Under the pieces are notes generated by a model. That model was not told the origin of the DNA. It ran no database searches and saw nothing but the letters and a program-made list of their open reading frames with translations. From CAYFWF01 sp964346815 (lineage in GTDB: Bacteria; Acidobacteriota; Aminicenantia; Aminicenantales; Aminicenantaceae), in the NCBI GenBank assembly GCA_964346815.1, contig CAYFWF010000068.1:62001-126000 (forward strand): a DNA stretch of 64,000 bases, read 5' to 3'. A program made the position numbers and the translations under genes. This document shows, in pieces, positions 44,591 to 53,341 of this stretch (the stretch's first letter is position 1; each line of letters opens with the position of its first letter).

Positions 44591-45469
44591 TCAGATCAAT
44601 CCTTTTTCCCTAAACAAAGGCTTGGGATCTATAAAATTAAGGTCAAACCTTAGAGTCTTCTCAGGGCAGCCAAGGGCTATCGCCAGAGGTTGTGTGAAGT
44701 ACAGAACAGGGATGCTTTTAAATTCCGGAAAGAGTTCGGCGGTCTTTTTCTGTCTTTGGTCCAAGTTGAAGGCACAAAGGGGGCAGCTCACGACCACCAC
44801 TTCGGCACCCTGGCTCTGAGCGGAAGAGAGGATCCTAAAGGTTCTCTCCGCGACGATATCTGGTCTGTCGACAGTCTGGTAGGCGCCACAGCACTCTGTC
44901 TTGAAAGGGAAATCCACAGAATCAGCTCCTAACACCGCCATCAGGTCTTCGAGTACAGTCGGATTTTCGACGTCATCGAATCCGATTTCCTGGGGACGAA
45001 CCAGCAGACATCCGTAGTAGCTGGCGATCTTGAGATTTTTTAGAGGCTTGACGATCCTTTCTGCAAGGCTATCGAATGATACTTCGTTCTTCAAAAACTC
45101 TAAAAGATGATAGATCTGAACGTCTCCTTCGTACTTGACGTTCTCTCTATCCATGAAGTTGTTTAATATTTCCAGGCTGTCCGTATCGGCTTTTACCCTT
45201 TCATTTGCTCTTTTCAAGGTGTTATAACACATGGCGCAGAGGGTCATGACCTTATCATAATTGGCTTCTTTAGCCCTGATAAGATTGCGAATGGGTGCCA
45301 CATGATGGATCAAATCATCGGTGGTCAGAGAAAAGACAGTTCCGCAGCAGTTCCACCGGTCGAGTTCATCGACTTCTATGCCTATGGCATTCAGGGAGCA
45401 TATCGTTGAGTCTTCAAAATTCTTTGCATGATTTTTCAGAGTACAACCAGGATAATAGCATATTTTCAT
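44591..45469 (-). CDS. hdrB: heterodisulfide reductase subunit B (CCG domains)
   Basis: 292 residues. Two cysteine-rich CCG domains: WNCCGTVF with a following TLCAMCYNT, and ECCGAYQT with VSCPLCAFNL, the ligands of the noncubane [4Fe-4S] pair in HdrB that cleaves disulfides. The start MKICYYPGCTLK is the family norm; AGGGAA precedes the ATG. In organisms without CoM/CoB the physiological disulfide is unknown (DsrC-like proteins or others). Confidence 0.92.
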   Translation of the reverse strand: MKICYYPGCTLKNHAKNFEDSTICSLNAIGIEVDELDRWNCCGTVFSLTTDDLIHHVAPIRNLIRAKEANYDKVMTLCAMCYNTLKRANERVKADTDSLEILNNFMDRENVKYEGDVQIYHLLEFLKNEVSFDSLAERIVKPLKNLKIASYYGCLLVRPQEIGFDDVENPTVLEDLMAVLGADSVDFPFKTECCGAYQTVDRPDIVAERTFRILSSAQSQGAEVVVVSCPLCAFNLDQRQKKTAELFPEFKSIPVLYFTQPLAIALGCPEKTLRFDLNFIDPKPLFREKGLI

Positions 45470-45521
45470 TATGATTCCCTAAGTTAATAAAATGGTTGGA
45501 TTTATCGACCATTGGAGATGC

Positions 45522-45929
45522 TTATGATGTGTATTTCCTCATACAGCTGATAAGGGCGATAGGAGGAACATCCTCTTTCTCCTTGTCAGATAATTCATCT
45601 AAATCGAGATGATCTTCTCTTTTACGAAGCAAAATCTGCCTCAGAGCTTCGATGACCTCAGCGATGTTGATTCCTTTAGGACAGCGGGAATTGCAGGTCA
45701 TACAGGATGCACAGATCCAGATCGCCCTCGAAGCCAGGAGCTCATCCTTCAGTCCAAGCTGGGCAAAACGGATGATTTGATTGGGGAGAATATCCATATC
45801 GGATACTGCAGGACATCCTGCTGAACATTTGCCGCATTGATAACAGGCGAGGAGATTTTGTCCGCTGAGTTCCTGTACCTTATCAACGAAAGAATCTCTG
45901 ATTTTTTTACGAGAGATATTAATGCGCAT
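45522..45929 (-). CDS. hdrC: heterodisulfide reductase subunit C
   Basis: 135 residues. Two [4Fe-4S] sites: CYQCGKCSAGCPAV and CASCMTCNSRCPKGI, with the family DILPNQIIRFAQLG between them. It relays electrons between HdrA and HdrB. First gene of the 13-gene leftward operon; a sigma70-like promoter lies about 76-104 bp upstream. The ribosome-binding site is weak. Confidence 0.92.
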   Translation of the reverse strand: MRINISRKKIRDSFVDKVQELSGQNLLACYQCGKCSAGCPAVSDMDILPNQIIRFAQLGLKDELLASRAIWICASCMTCNSRCPKGINIAEVIEALRQILLRKREDHLDLDELSDKEKEDVPPIALISCMRKYTS

Positions 45930-46004
45930 TTAGGTGGCTCTTATAATGCAATTGTCTTTCAACCCATAAGATTATCTATAAAGCTGAAAGAAAAATAACT
46001 TTAA

Positions 46005-46033
46005 AGTAAAGCACAATTGATAGGGGCTGTCAA
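46005..46033 (-). promoter_or_regulatory. sigma70-type promoter of the Hdr/Kor/Flx/fumarate reductase operon
   Basis: Minus-strand TTGACA (46028-46033) and TTTACT (46005-46010) with a 17-bp spacer, about 76 bp upstream of the hdrC start. No other good promoter was noticed inside the 12-kb run, where gene gaps are 0-87 bp. Confidence 0.55.
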
Positions 46034-46204
46034 GGTAATTCCGAAAAAAGGAAGTATCCTTATTTCCATGACAAAGAAATAGTGAGCCTGCCTGGCTTCC
46101 TAGGAAATTATCGTGGAAAAAAGGTTGCTTTGTCGACAAAACATCCTATAAAGTCTTAAAAACGATTCTCTCCCATATTGTGTGGGTCAACTCTAATGGA
46201 AAAA

Positions 46205-46421
46205 GCTATCAGATATGTCTGCAGCGGCATTGAGGATCTAGCCTTCCCGATTCTCCTTGGAGGGGGAACTGACTTCCCCCTTCCAACGCTCGCTGTGCTC
46301 GCTGCCTCTCCTTCTCGGGCTGCGCCCTGCGACCAAGGGGACATACCCCCTTGGAACCCCCAACAACGTTTCTCCAAACGCGGTCGTTCTTCGAGGGAAT
46401 CCGAAGGACATATCTGATGGC
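46205..46421. repeat. MITE-like element with terminal inverted repeats and internal hairpins
   Basis: Ends carry a perfect 12-bp inverted repeat (ATCAGATATGTC at 46208-46219, GACATATCTGAT at 46407-46418), extending to 15 bp with one mismatch. Inside are a 12-bp stem with one bulge (46257-46286), a perfect 8-bp hairpin (46333-46354) and a 5-bp CTTCG/CGAAG stem near the right end. Base composition is clearly more GC-rich than the AT-rich flanks. Open frames run through it on both strands but look like artefacts. The rest of 45930-46526 outside this element and the promoter shows nothing recognisable. No clear target-site duplication was seen. A structured RNA is the alternative. Confidence 0.55.
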
Positions 46422-46509
46422 AAAGGTAACCTTAAAAGCCATGCCCACTCAGAACGGAAGAGAGAGACCTGAAAACTAACTGTGAGTTATAAAAATTGAA
46501 AAAAGAACC

Positions 46510-46530
46510 AAAAAACTAACAACAGGTTAG
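46510..46530 (-). terminator. weak intrinsic terminator at the end of the aminopropyltransferase-like gene
   Basis: On the minus strand a 5-bp stem (CTAAC/GTTAG, loop CTGTT, 46516-46530) that includes the stop codon is followed directly by six T. Short and AT-rich, so weak. Confidence 0.35.
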
Positions 46531-48668
46531 ATTTTATATTGCTTTTTCCCAAAAATCAGAAAAAGAAGACAAAATGAATTGAGGAGAAAAATGTATTTTA
46601 TCAGCAGAGGAATACCGAAAAGAGGTATCAGGAGGGAGGAGGCCACCAGAGCTCCGAAAAATGACCCGAGAAGGTCGAGGCCATAGCCAAGGCCAAAATT
46701 TTTCTTGCGCTCAAGATACAAATGGTTCGAGACGATGAACATATCTCCTCCTAGATATCCTAAGAAAAAGAAAAACATGAAGAAGAAAAATTCCGAAGGC
46801 GGTGCTTCCAGAAACAGCTCAAGTAAAAGAAGCAGGATTATGAAACCTGCTTGAATGAGGAGCAAATGGATATAGGCTTTGGTTTTTCTTTTTTTTCCTC
46901 GAAGAGCCCCCATGAAGAGCCCGATCATAAAACAGGAAAACAAGAGTGCAACTTTTTGGTAGAGATATCCATAGAAAGTCTGAAAGGCGATAAGGACCGC
47001 TATTTCTGTGGTGAGCGTGGTCAACCCCATAACGGCGAGCGGCACGAGATAAAAAGACGTCTTTTTGGGCTTCAAGGCAAAAATAATGAGGATCAGGACA
47101 AAGACCGCCAAGGGAAAATCGAACAGCCAGAAACGGCTGATTCTTGAGAACAGGTGAAAAAAGACCGCTTCGACGTTCTGAAATTGAGTGCTCCAGAGTA
47201 CCGAGTTAAAAAAGTAACTGATAGGAACGAGATCCCTGTTGATCGTCTTTTCACCGGCGGTAACGATATCTTTTAAGAGATTAATCCTGAAGGGATCGAG
47301 CCGAGAAAAAAGAGAATGTTTGTTCACATAAGTATTTTTTAGGTCCAATCTGTCGATTTTTTGGCTGAGTTTTTGATGGACGAGAGTTAATTGGCCTGTG
47401 CTGGCAAGAAAAATATTGGAATCGCCGGGTACGATTTCAACGACTGGGAATTCCCCCTTGAGAGTGAAATAAAGAGAGGCTAAATAATTCTGCAGTTCTG
47501 GGCTGATATAATTCTCGGCGGAGGAGACACGGAAAGAAAAAATTCCACCTGGCACCAGCCCATTCTTGGCCATGTGGAAAAATTCTTTGGTGTAAAAACG
47601 ATTTATCTGGGCAGTTGATGGATCGGGCAGATTGAGAATGATGATATCATAAGAGCTGTCCGTCTTTCTCAAGAAAGCTCTCCCATCTTGGAAAAAGAGA
47701 TGTACTCTTTCATCGTTGAAGCTCTGCTTTGCATGTTCAGGGAGGTACTCGAGGCTGAGATGGATGATCTCTGGATCAAGCTCTACATAATCCACCCGTT
47801 TTACGGGATATTTCAACATCTGTTGCAGACTTCCACCCGCACCTCCGCCGATCAGAAGAACAGATTTTGCTTCTGGTTTTTGGAGAAGTGCAAAATGAAT
47901 GGATTCTTCCGAGGAGGCAAGATCTGGATAGGAGTAGATCAAAAGTGAATTGTTGTAAAGCGAAAGCTGTTCTCCTGTTTTGATGAGTTGCAGCTTTCCG
48001 AAAGGAGTATCCTCGCTTTCGATCAGGTGAAAGGGCTTCCAGTAGATCTTTTGACTCGGAAAGTCGAATACACAGAATGCAGCGTAGGAAAAAAGAACAA
48101 GCAGGAGGAGGCTCATGTGTTTTTTGTATCCGATGGACATAAAGATCGACAAGGCTGAGAGTGCTCCCACTGCTGCAACGGCCTGCCAATTGGAAAGGAA
48201 GGGTATGAAAAAGAAGTAAACGGCGAAACCTGCGGCTGCTGATCCTAAAGATTCCATAAGATAAACATGAGTGAGAGATCCTTCAAGAAATACGGTGTTG
48301 TATACGAACATCATTCCCAGGGGAAAGCTGACAAAAAGGGTGAGAACAAGGGAATGGATGAGCATAGGGACTATTCCTGTAATTTCACCTGGAAGCGTTT
48401 GAAGAAGGAATCTGGAGAAGCGCAACAGAACGAGACATACTGGGAAGAGAAAAATGACAAGATAATAAAAGGAGGCTAGCTTTGACCTATCCCACCTCAG
48501 TTTAGAGGCATACAGGCTTCCTACTCCTCCCCACAGGAGCCATGAAGCGAGAATGAAACCGATGGTGATCTCGTTTCCATAGAAATGAACGGAAAATTCT
48601 CTGAGAAGGAAGATTTGAAAAGAGAGAGCCAGAAACCCCAATAGAAAGGGCGGTACATGTTTGTTCAT
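46527..48668 (-). CDS. membrane-embedded spermidine synthase-like protein
   Basis: 713 residues. Six or seven N-terminal membrane segments (about 5-200), a soluble aminopropyltransferase-like Rossmann domain (about 260-440), then another block of about six segments (510-710). The soluble domain has SAM-type nucleotide motifs: LLIGGGAGGSLQQML, YVELDPEII, FQDGRAFLRKT, YDIIILNLPDPSTAQINRFYT. Such fused proteins are often annotated as spermidine synthase, but the substrate is not established. It lies 8 bp after the radical SAM gene and is likely cotranscribed with it. Confidence 0.82.
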   Translation of the reverse strand: MNKHVPPFLLGFLALSFQIFLLREFSVHFYGNEITIGFILASWLLWGGVGSLYASKLRWDRSKLASFYYLVIFLFPVCLVLLRFSRFLLQTLPGEITGIVPMLIHSLVLTLFVSFPLGMMFVYNTVFLEGSLTHVYLMESLGSAAAGFAVYFFFIPFLSNWQAVAAVGALSALSIFMSIGYKKHMSLLLLVLFSYAAFCVFDFPSQKIYWKPFHLIESEDTPFGKLQLIKTGEQLSLYNNSLLIYSYPDLASSEESIHFALLQKPEAKSVLLIGGGAGGSLQQMLKYPVKRVDYVELDPEIIHLSLEYLPEHAKQSFNDERVHLFFQDGRAFLRKTDSSYDIIILNLPDPSTAQINRFYTKEFFHMAKNGLVPGGIFSFRVSSAENYISPELQNYLASLYFTLKGEFPVVEIVPGDSNIFLASTGQLTLVHQKLSQKIDRLDLKNTYVNKHSLFSRLDPFRINLLKDIVTAGEKTINRDLVPISYFFNSVLWSTQFQNVEAVFFHLFSRISRFWLFDFPLAVFVLILIIFALKPKKTSFYLVPLAVMGLTTLTTEIAVLIAFQTFYGYLYQKVALLFSCFMIGLFMGALRGKKRKTKAYIHLLLIQAGFIILLLLLELFLEAPPSEFFFFMFFFFLGYLGGDMFIVSNHLYLERKKNFGLGYGLDLLGSFFGALVASSLLIPLFGIPLLIKYIFLLNSFCLLFLIFGKKQYKI

Positions 48669-48676
48669 AGAGCCGT

Positions 48677-49798
48677 TTATGCCCAGACACCTGGGATTCT
48701 ATTCCCACAGAACTTGCATTTTCCCTTTTCGATTTCCATTTGCTGGATATGATAGATCGTTCTTTTGATCACCACATTTTCACAGTTGGGACAGAATGTG
48801 TTTTCGTATTTGTGCCCTGCGACATTTCCGATATAAACATATCGCAGCCCTTCTTTAACAGCCACTCGGTGGACCTGCTCAAGAGTGGACACCGGAGTAG
48901 GGGGGAGGTTTTTCATCAGATACATCGGGTGGAATCGGGAAAAGTGCAGAGGAACGTCAGGCCCGATCTCTTTCAGTATCCACTGTGAGAGGCGCCGAAT
49001 TTCATCAGGGGCATGGTTGAGGGTGGGGATAACGAGATAGACGATCTCCAGCCAGACCTTGCTCTGAGCAATAATCTTTATCGCATCGAGTACAGGCTGG
49101 AGTTCGCCTCTTACATATTCCGTATAAAACTTCTGATTGAATGCTTTTAGGTCGACTTTGATCGCATCCACGACTTTCAGCAGTTCGACAAGGGGTTCGG
49201 GACTGATGTGTCCGCCGGTAACCACGACGTTTCTTATATCTTTTTTTCGCGCCTCTAGAGACGTGTCAAACATATATTCATAGAAAACGACTGGCTCAGA
49301 ATATGTGTAGGCGATAACCGGACATCGGTTTTTTTCAGCGGTGCGCACCACAGATTCAGGAGGGAGATCCAAATGCCTGATCTGTTCCGGTCTGACTTGG
49401 GAGATCTCCCAATTCTGACAGAATTTGCAGTTCACATTGCATCCTGCTGAGGCGATCGAGAGAGCAGAGCTTGATGGGAGAAAATGAAAAAAGGGCTTTT
49501 TTTCGATAGGATCGATGTGGACGGCGCAGGCCTTTCCATAGACCAAGGTGTAGTAAGTCCCTCCGATGTTTTCTCTAACCCCACAGTATCCTCTTTCCTT
49601 ATCGCCCAGTTTGCACATGCGGGGACATAGAGTGCATTCGATTTCTCGGTCTGGATATTTTTTATAATACCTGGCTTCTACTTTGGATAAATTTGCTGTA
49701 TCGCTAAAGGCATGAAGATCCATGAAGGCCGAGGCCATACCCGAGCTCGCTAAGGCACTGGCTGCTCCGGCGGTTTTTAAAAATTTTCTCCTATCCAT
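48677..49798 (-). CDS. AmmeMemoRadiSam-type radical SAM protein with Tat signal
   Basis: 373 residues. The N-terminus carries a twin-arginine signal (DRRKFLKTAG followed by a hydrophobic Ala-rich stretch). Then an N-terminal cysteine cluster (CTLCPRMCKLGDKERGYCGV), the radical SAM motif CNVNCKFC (CX3CX2C), and a C-terminal zinc-like pair (CPNCENV, CKFCGN). Family members of the AmmeMemoRadiSam set act with AMMECR1 and MEMO proteins, absent here. Export of a SAM-dependent enzyme is puzzling. The gene abuts the DUF362 gene directly. Confidence 0.85.
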   Translation of the reverse strand: MDRRKFLKTAGAASALASSGMASAFMDLHAFSDTANLSKVEARYYKKYPDREIECTLCPRMCKLGDKERGYCGVRENIGGTYYTLVYGKACAVHIDPIEKKPFFHFLPSSSALSIASAGCNVNCKFCQNWEISQVRPEQIRHLDLPPESVVRTAEKNRCPVIAYTYSEPVVFYEYMFDTSLEARKKDIRNVVVTGGHISPEPLVELLKVVDAIKVDLKAFNQKFYTEYVRGELQPVLDAIKIIAQSKVWLEIVYLVIPTLNHAPDEIRRLSQWILKEIGPDVPLHFSRFHPMYLMKNLPPTPVSTLEQVHRVAVKEGLRYVYIGNVAGHKYENTFCPNCENVVIKRTIYHIQQMEIEKGKCKFCGNRIPGVWA

Positions 49799-50689
49799 CT
49801 ATACATTCACCTCGATGATATCGATTTTATTCTGATCGGCCTTTCCCAGGCCTATGTTCTCTGCCGTCTTGAGATATAAGGGCTCTCTGTTCTCCTCTTT
49901 GAGAGAAGGGAGCCCTTTTTTTGCTCTGAGTTTTTCAATGATCTTCCATCCTACGAAGTCGGCGGCAACGGGATCGAGACTGAAAATCAGAGTGCCCAGT
50001 GCCTCGGCCCATTTAGCATGATAGGAAGGACCCCGGTGGTACTGGACGGTTGTGGCATCCAAGATGGTCAATTTGTGCTTTTTCTTTATCAGGTCTGAGT
50101 CAAACAGATCTGCAACATAGGGGTTGCAGTTCGTGTCATGATATTTATTCGGGTTGTGAACGGCACCGAAGTAATTTTTCATCCCTCCAGTCATGCCTGC
50201 CAGCCCGTGATCTTTCAATATGGCCAAGCTTATGGAGGCGGAAATATGCTCCCTCTGGATCGATGAAAAAAGGCTCCCGATACTTCGGTGAGCGACGAGA
50301 TTTTTGTTGTATCCAATACCCTGTGTATCTGTGCCGAAGATTTTGATCCCCCCCTTATTGAGGTTCAAATCATATCCAGCATCCTTGAGTTCTCTATTCG
50401 TACGGTCCCATATAATGACGTTCCTATCTAGAATGTGACTTTTAGTAATCATATCGGCTAGACAGAGCGCAGTCTCTGGTCGCGTGGAGATATTTTTCCC
50501 CCCGATGGTGTTGATTTTGATTCCGATCTTACTCTCTGACGGAAAAATGGTTTTAAAAATATCGTTTTGGCTGTTCTGTCCGGTGAGCACAGCCAGTCCT
50601 CGTTCATACATTTGGATCAAAGTCTTTATGTTCAGTTCTTTTCCCAAGGAGAGATCCCTTTTCCCTTTGACAATAACCACTCTTGACAT
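49799..50689 (-). CDS. DUF362 family protein
   Basis: About 296 residues from ATG 50689; a GTG at 50707 is possible but has no good ribosome-binding site. Matches DUF362: KIGIKINTIGGKNISTRPETALCLADMI, VIIWDRTNREL, LKDHGLAGMTGGMKNYFGAVHNP, LDPVAADFVGWKII. No cysteine cluster is visible, unlike some ferredoxin-fused members. First gene of an operon with the Tat-signal radical SAM protein and the membrane aminopropyltransferase-like protein; the three may act in one pathway. Function unknown. Confidence 0.8.
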   Translation of the reverse strand: MSRVVIVKGKRDLSLGKELNIKTLIQMYERGLAVLTGQNSQNDIFKTIFPSESKIGIKINTIGGKNISTRPETALCLADMITKSHILDRNVIIWDRTNRELKDAGYDLNLNKGGIKIFGTDTQGIGYNKNLVAHRSIGSLFSSIQREHISASISLAILKDHGLAGMTGGMKNYFGAVHNPNKYHDTNCNPYVADLFDSDLIKKKHKLTILDATTVQYHRGPSYHAKWAEALGTLIFSLDPVAADFVGWKIIEKLRAKKGLPSLKEENREPLYLKTAENIGLGKADQNKIDIIEVNV

Positions 50690-50719
50690 GGGACTCTTTT
50701 CTTTCACCTCTCTGGTCTA

Positions 50720-50748
50720 AAGTTACTCTCTCCCATAGGTTATGTCAA
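50720..50748 (-). promoter_or_regulatory. sigma70-type promoter for the DUF362 operon
   Basis: Minus-strand TTGACA (50743-50748) and TAACTT (50720-50725) with a 17-bp spacer. The -35 is perfect, the -10 is weak (3 of 6). Confidence 0.4.
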
Positions 50749-50887
50749 CATGGCTTGAGAGCGTTTGTCACCTTACCGCATCTTCAAATAAACGCAAACT
50801 CGATGCTTTGAACAGATGCAATTTTTTATGAAATCTGGTAAAAAAGACAGTGAAACCATTTTTGCCGTACTTATAGGAGTGAAGGCC

Positions 50888-51811
50888 ATGGATATAAAAA
50901 ACCACAAATTCTGTGGAGGAATTTTCTTCCTCTGTCTGCTTATCCTCTCCCTGCCAAATTCGATGCTGAGCTGGAATGAGTGGGGGAATGAACAGTCCCT
51001 GAGAGCCCTTTTGCCTGCCGTGGAAGGACTGGCTCCCGAAGACACTCCTCAGATATATTATCCAGAAAATCTGTTTGAATATATAAACGGGGCAGCTGAG
51101 ATATATCTCTCATATGGTTTTAAGGAATTGATTGTTGCCGAATACAAGAAGAGCGATGCTTCGGATACGGTTGCGGTTGAAATATATGACATGGGAAACC
51201 ATAAAAATTCCTTTGGGATCTACAGCGCAGAACGATATCCCGATAATGAGTTTGTCTCTATTGGGACCCAGGGTTACGTGGAAGAGGGAGCGTTGAATTT
51301 TCTGGTGGGGCGTTATTATGTCAAGCTCCTCTGTTTTGACTGCGGGGAAAATGCAGAAAAAACGCTCAAAGTATTATCAGAGGATATCGCGGAAAGAGTC
51401 GCTGACAAAGGCGGATTTCCTGCGTCGCTCAAGGCCTTCCCTGAGGAAGGACGCTTACCCAATTCAGAAAAGTATATCCTTAAGAATTTTATGGGCTATC
51501 GGTTTCTGCATGACGGATATTTAGCCAACTACGAAGTGGATGGGATTTCTTTTGATTGTTTTCTGATTGAGGGAGAGAATCCAGAAGCGGCTCAAAGTAT
51601 GTTCGACCAATTCCTCGAGGCAAAGGGATCATCGAATGTCCAGAAGATTTCATCAGGGTATCAGATCGAGGACAGGTATTACCACAATATTTTCTTGGCC
51701 CTGGTTGAAAACTATGTCTGCGGAGTGATGAAGATAGAGGAAGGCAAAGAAGAAGTAGGGGAGAAGTATTTAAAGAATCTGGCAGCCCGCGCCAAAAAAC
51801 TGGATTCCTGA
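50888..51811 (+). CDS. DUF6599-like secreted protein
   Basis: About 307 residues from ATG 50888, with AGGAG about 9 nt upstream. The N-terminus (FCGGIFFLCLLILSLPNSMLS) is a signal peptide or anchor. The body matches the DUF6599 pattern: YYPENLFEYINGAAEIYLSYGFKELIVAEY, VEIYDMGNHKNSFGIYSAERY, VGRYYVKLLC. Function of this family is unknown. It is the only rightward gene between two leftward operons. Confidence 0.7.
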   Translation: MDIKNHKFCGGIFFLCLLILSLPNSMLSWNEWGNEQSLRALLPAVEGLAPEDTPQIYYPENLFEYINGAAEIYLSYGFKELIVAEYKKSDASDTVAVEIYDMGNHKNSFGIYSAERYPDNEFVSIGTQGYVEEGALNFLVGRYYVKLLCFDCGENAEKTLKVLSEDIAERVADKGGFPASLKAFPEEGRLPNSEKYILKNFMGYRFLHDGYLANYEVDGISFDCFLIEGENPEAAQSMFDQFLEAKGSSNVQKISSGYQIEDRYYHNIFLALVENYVCGVMKIEEGKEEVGEKYLKNLAARAKKLDS

Positions 51812-51829
51812 CCAGGAGGAGTCATTCGG

Positions 51830-52912
51830 CTATTCGTAGTGGAGGTTGAGCAGATAGTCCTGCATCTGGCCTATCAATCTTTCGATTTCCCTGGTCTTTT
51901 TCTCTCTTGCTGAAAGCTCGATTTGGTGACCCAAGGTGCTTATCTTCTCAAAACCATAGCATTTGCCAGAGCCCTTCATCTTGTGCCCTAAGTCCTCGAT
52001 TTTGTTAAAATCCCTCTTATCGAGAGCTGTTTTTATTTTTCTTATGTCGTCTTTCCTGCTCTGGAGATATCCAGGAATCAGGGGAAGAAGAGTTTCATCC
52101 AGGACAATTTTTTCTTTCTTGAAATTTGCTTTTCTTACGTGCTTATTTATAGTCTCTATCAAAACTGACCGAAAAGATGATTTTTCGATAAAGTCATCGA
52201 AGCCTGCATCCAAGCACGTTGTTCCCTTCTCTTGGAAGGTGGAACCTGTCAGCGCAACGACCGGAGTCCTTGGGAGGACGTTTTCATATTCATATTTCCG
52301 TATCAGATTAAGAGCTTCAAATCCATCGACTTCAGGCATATGTATATCTAAAAAAATGATCGAATATGATTTTTCCTTATAAAGATCGACGGCCTCTTGT
52401 CCATTGCTGGCGATGTCAATGTTGAAGCCAGCATGAGTGGCACAGACTTTGACAAGGATCTGATTAGGAACAGAATCATCCGCAGCAAGTATCCTGATTT
52501 GAGGGTTTTTCAGAGCCTCGGGCTGGTGAGCTAAATTGTGTTTTTTGAGATTTGGAGAATGGAGGGGGATGATGTCCTGTAATTTCCCGAATTCTTTAAT
52601 GAGCTGTTCAAGAAGAATCTCGGCTCGTTGGATCTCCTTTTTTTTTCCTGAAATTTCTATTTCAGATGATGTCTCATACAGGCCATCCAGGCTTAAATTT
52701 CCTGAGGATCCCTTCAGACTGTGTCCAATCATTTCGATGCTTTTAAAATCTCTTTGTTCCACGGCTTTTCTCAAAAGCCCGTATTTCACGGCAAAATCCT
52801 CTATGTAGATGTCGATCAATTGACCGAGAAAGGCCTCGTCCCCTCCGACCCTTTCCATCACCGATGCGAGATCGATGGGGAAAGTTTTGCCGAGGTTCTT
52901 TTTTCCCTTCAT
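51830..52912 (-). CDS. Hpt-receiver-Hpt phosphorelay protein
   Basis: 360 residues. First Hpt domain at about 10-115 (GHSLKGSSGNL, His64), receiver at about 139-262 (AADDS, phospho-acceptor Asp189 in FLDIHMPEVDG, Lys243 in IEKSS where Pro usually follows Lys), second Hpt at about 270-358 (GHKMKGSGKCYGF, His309). No output domain. It acts as an intermediate in a multistep relay, most likely with the five-PAS hybrid kinase upstream. Last gene of the leftward phosphorelay operon. Confidence 0.88.
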   Translation of the reverse strand: MKGKKNLGKTFPIDLASVMERVGGDEAFLGQLIDIYIEDFAVKYGLLRKAVEQRDFKSIEMIGHSLKGSSGNLSLDGLYETSSEIEISGKKKEIQRAEILLEQLIKEFGKLQDIIPLHSPNLKKHNLAHQPEALKNPQIRILAADDSVPNQILVKVCATHAGFNIDIASNGQEAVDLYKEKSYSIIFLDIHMPEVDGFEALNLIRKYEYENVLPRTPVVALTGSTFQEKGTTCLDAGFDDFIEKSSFRSVLIETINKHVRKANFKKEKIVLDETLLPLIPGYLQSRKDDIRKIKTALDKRDFNKIEDLGHKMKGSGKCYGFEKISTLGHQIELSAREKKTREIERLIGQMQDYLLNLHYE

Positions 52913-52960
52913 ATCTTTTGCATTCAGCGAGCCTGGATTGCCGAGAGTATTTCAGGCTGG

Positions 52961-53335
52961 CTATTCATGAGCTTGATTTCTCCGGGATGGGAAAAAATTT
53001 TTGAGTTCTGTAAATTGCTTGTTGAGCAGTTGAAAATGATACCTGGCGCGTTCGATGTCTTCCTCTCTCCCTGCCATCTCGATTTGATAGGATGTTTTGT
53101 GGAGATAGGTTAAACTCAAGTTTCCGGAGGAGCCTTTGAGGCTGTGACCTATCTCTCTAATCGTGGTGAAATCTCCGTGATCGATTGCCTTTCTGAGAAG
53201 ATCATTTTTTTCCAGAAAATCTTCAACGTAGATGTTGATCAACTCCTGAAGAAGAGACTCGTCCCCGCCGATTCGTTCTAAAGCGGAGGGAAGATCGATC
53301 GGTTGTGCAGGATTCAAATCTTTTGATTCTGACAT
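52961..53335 (-). CDS. stand-alone Hpt domain protein
   Basis: 124 residues, single Hpt four-helix bundle with the phospho-accepting His64 in EIGHSLKGSSGNLSL. It aligns with the first Hpt domain of the next gene from the start (IDLPSALERIGGDESLLQELINIYVEDF against IDLASVMERVGGDEAFLGQLIDIYIEDF), so the two arose by duplication. It would shuttle phosphate between receiver domains of the hybrid kinase and the receiver-GGDEF protein. Confidence 0.88.
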   Translation of the reverse strand: MSESKDLNPAQPIDLPSALERIGGDESLLQELINIYVEDFLEKNDLLRKAIDHGDFTTIREIGHSLKGSSGNLSLTYLHKTSYQIEMAGREEDIERARYHFQLLNKQFTELKNFFPSRRNQAHE

Positions 53336-53341
53336 TTTGAC

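Noticed and set aside
46156..46472. Several overlapping short open frames on both strands
   Set aside because: They follow the GC-richer MITE-like element and its hairpins; products are low-complexity Arg/Ser/Gly-rich and no start has a good ribosome-binding site.
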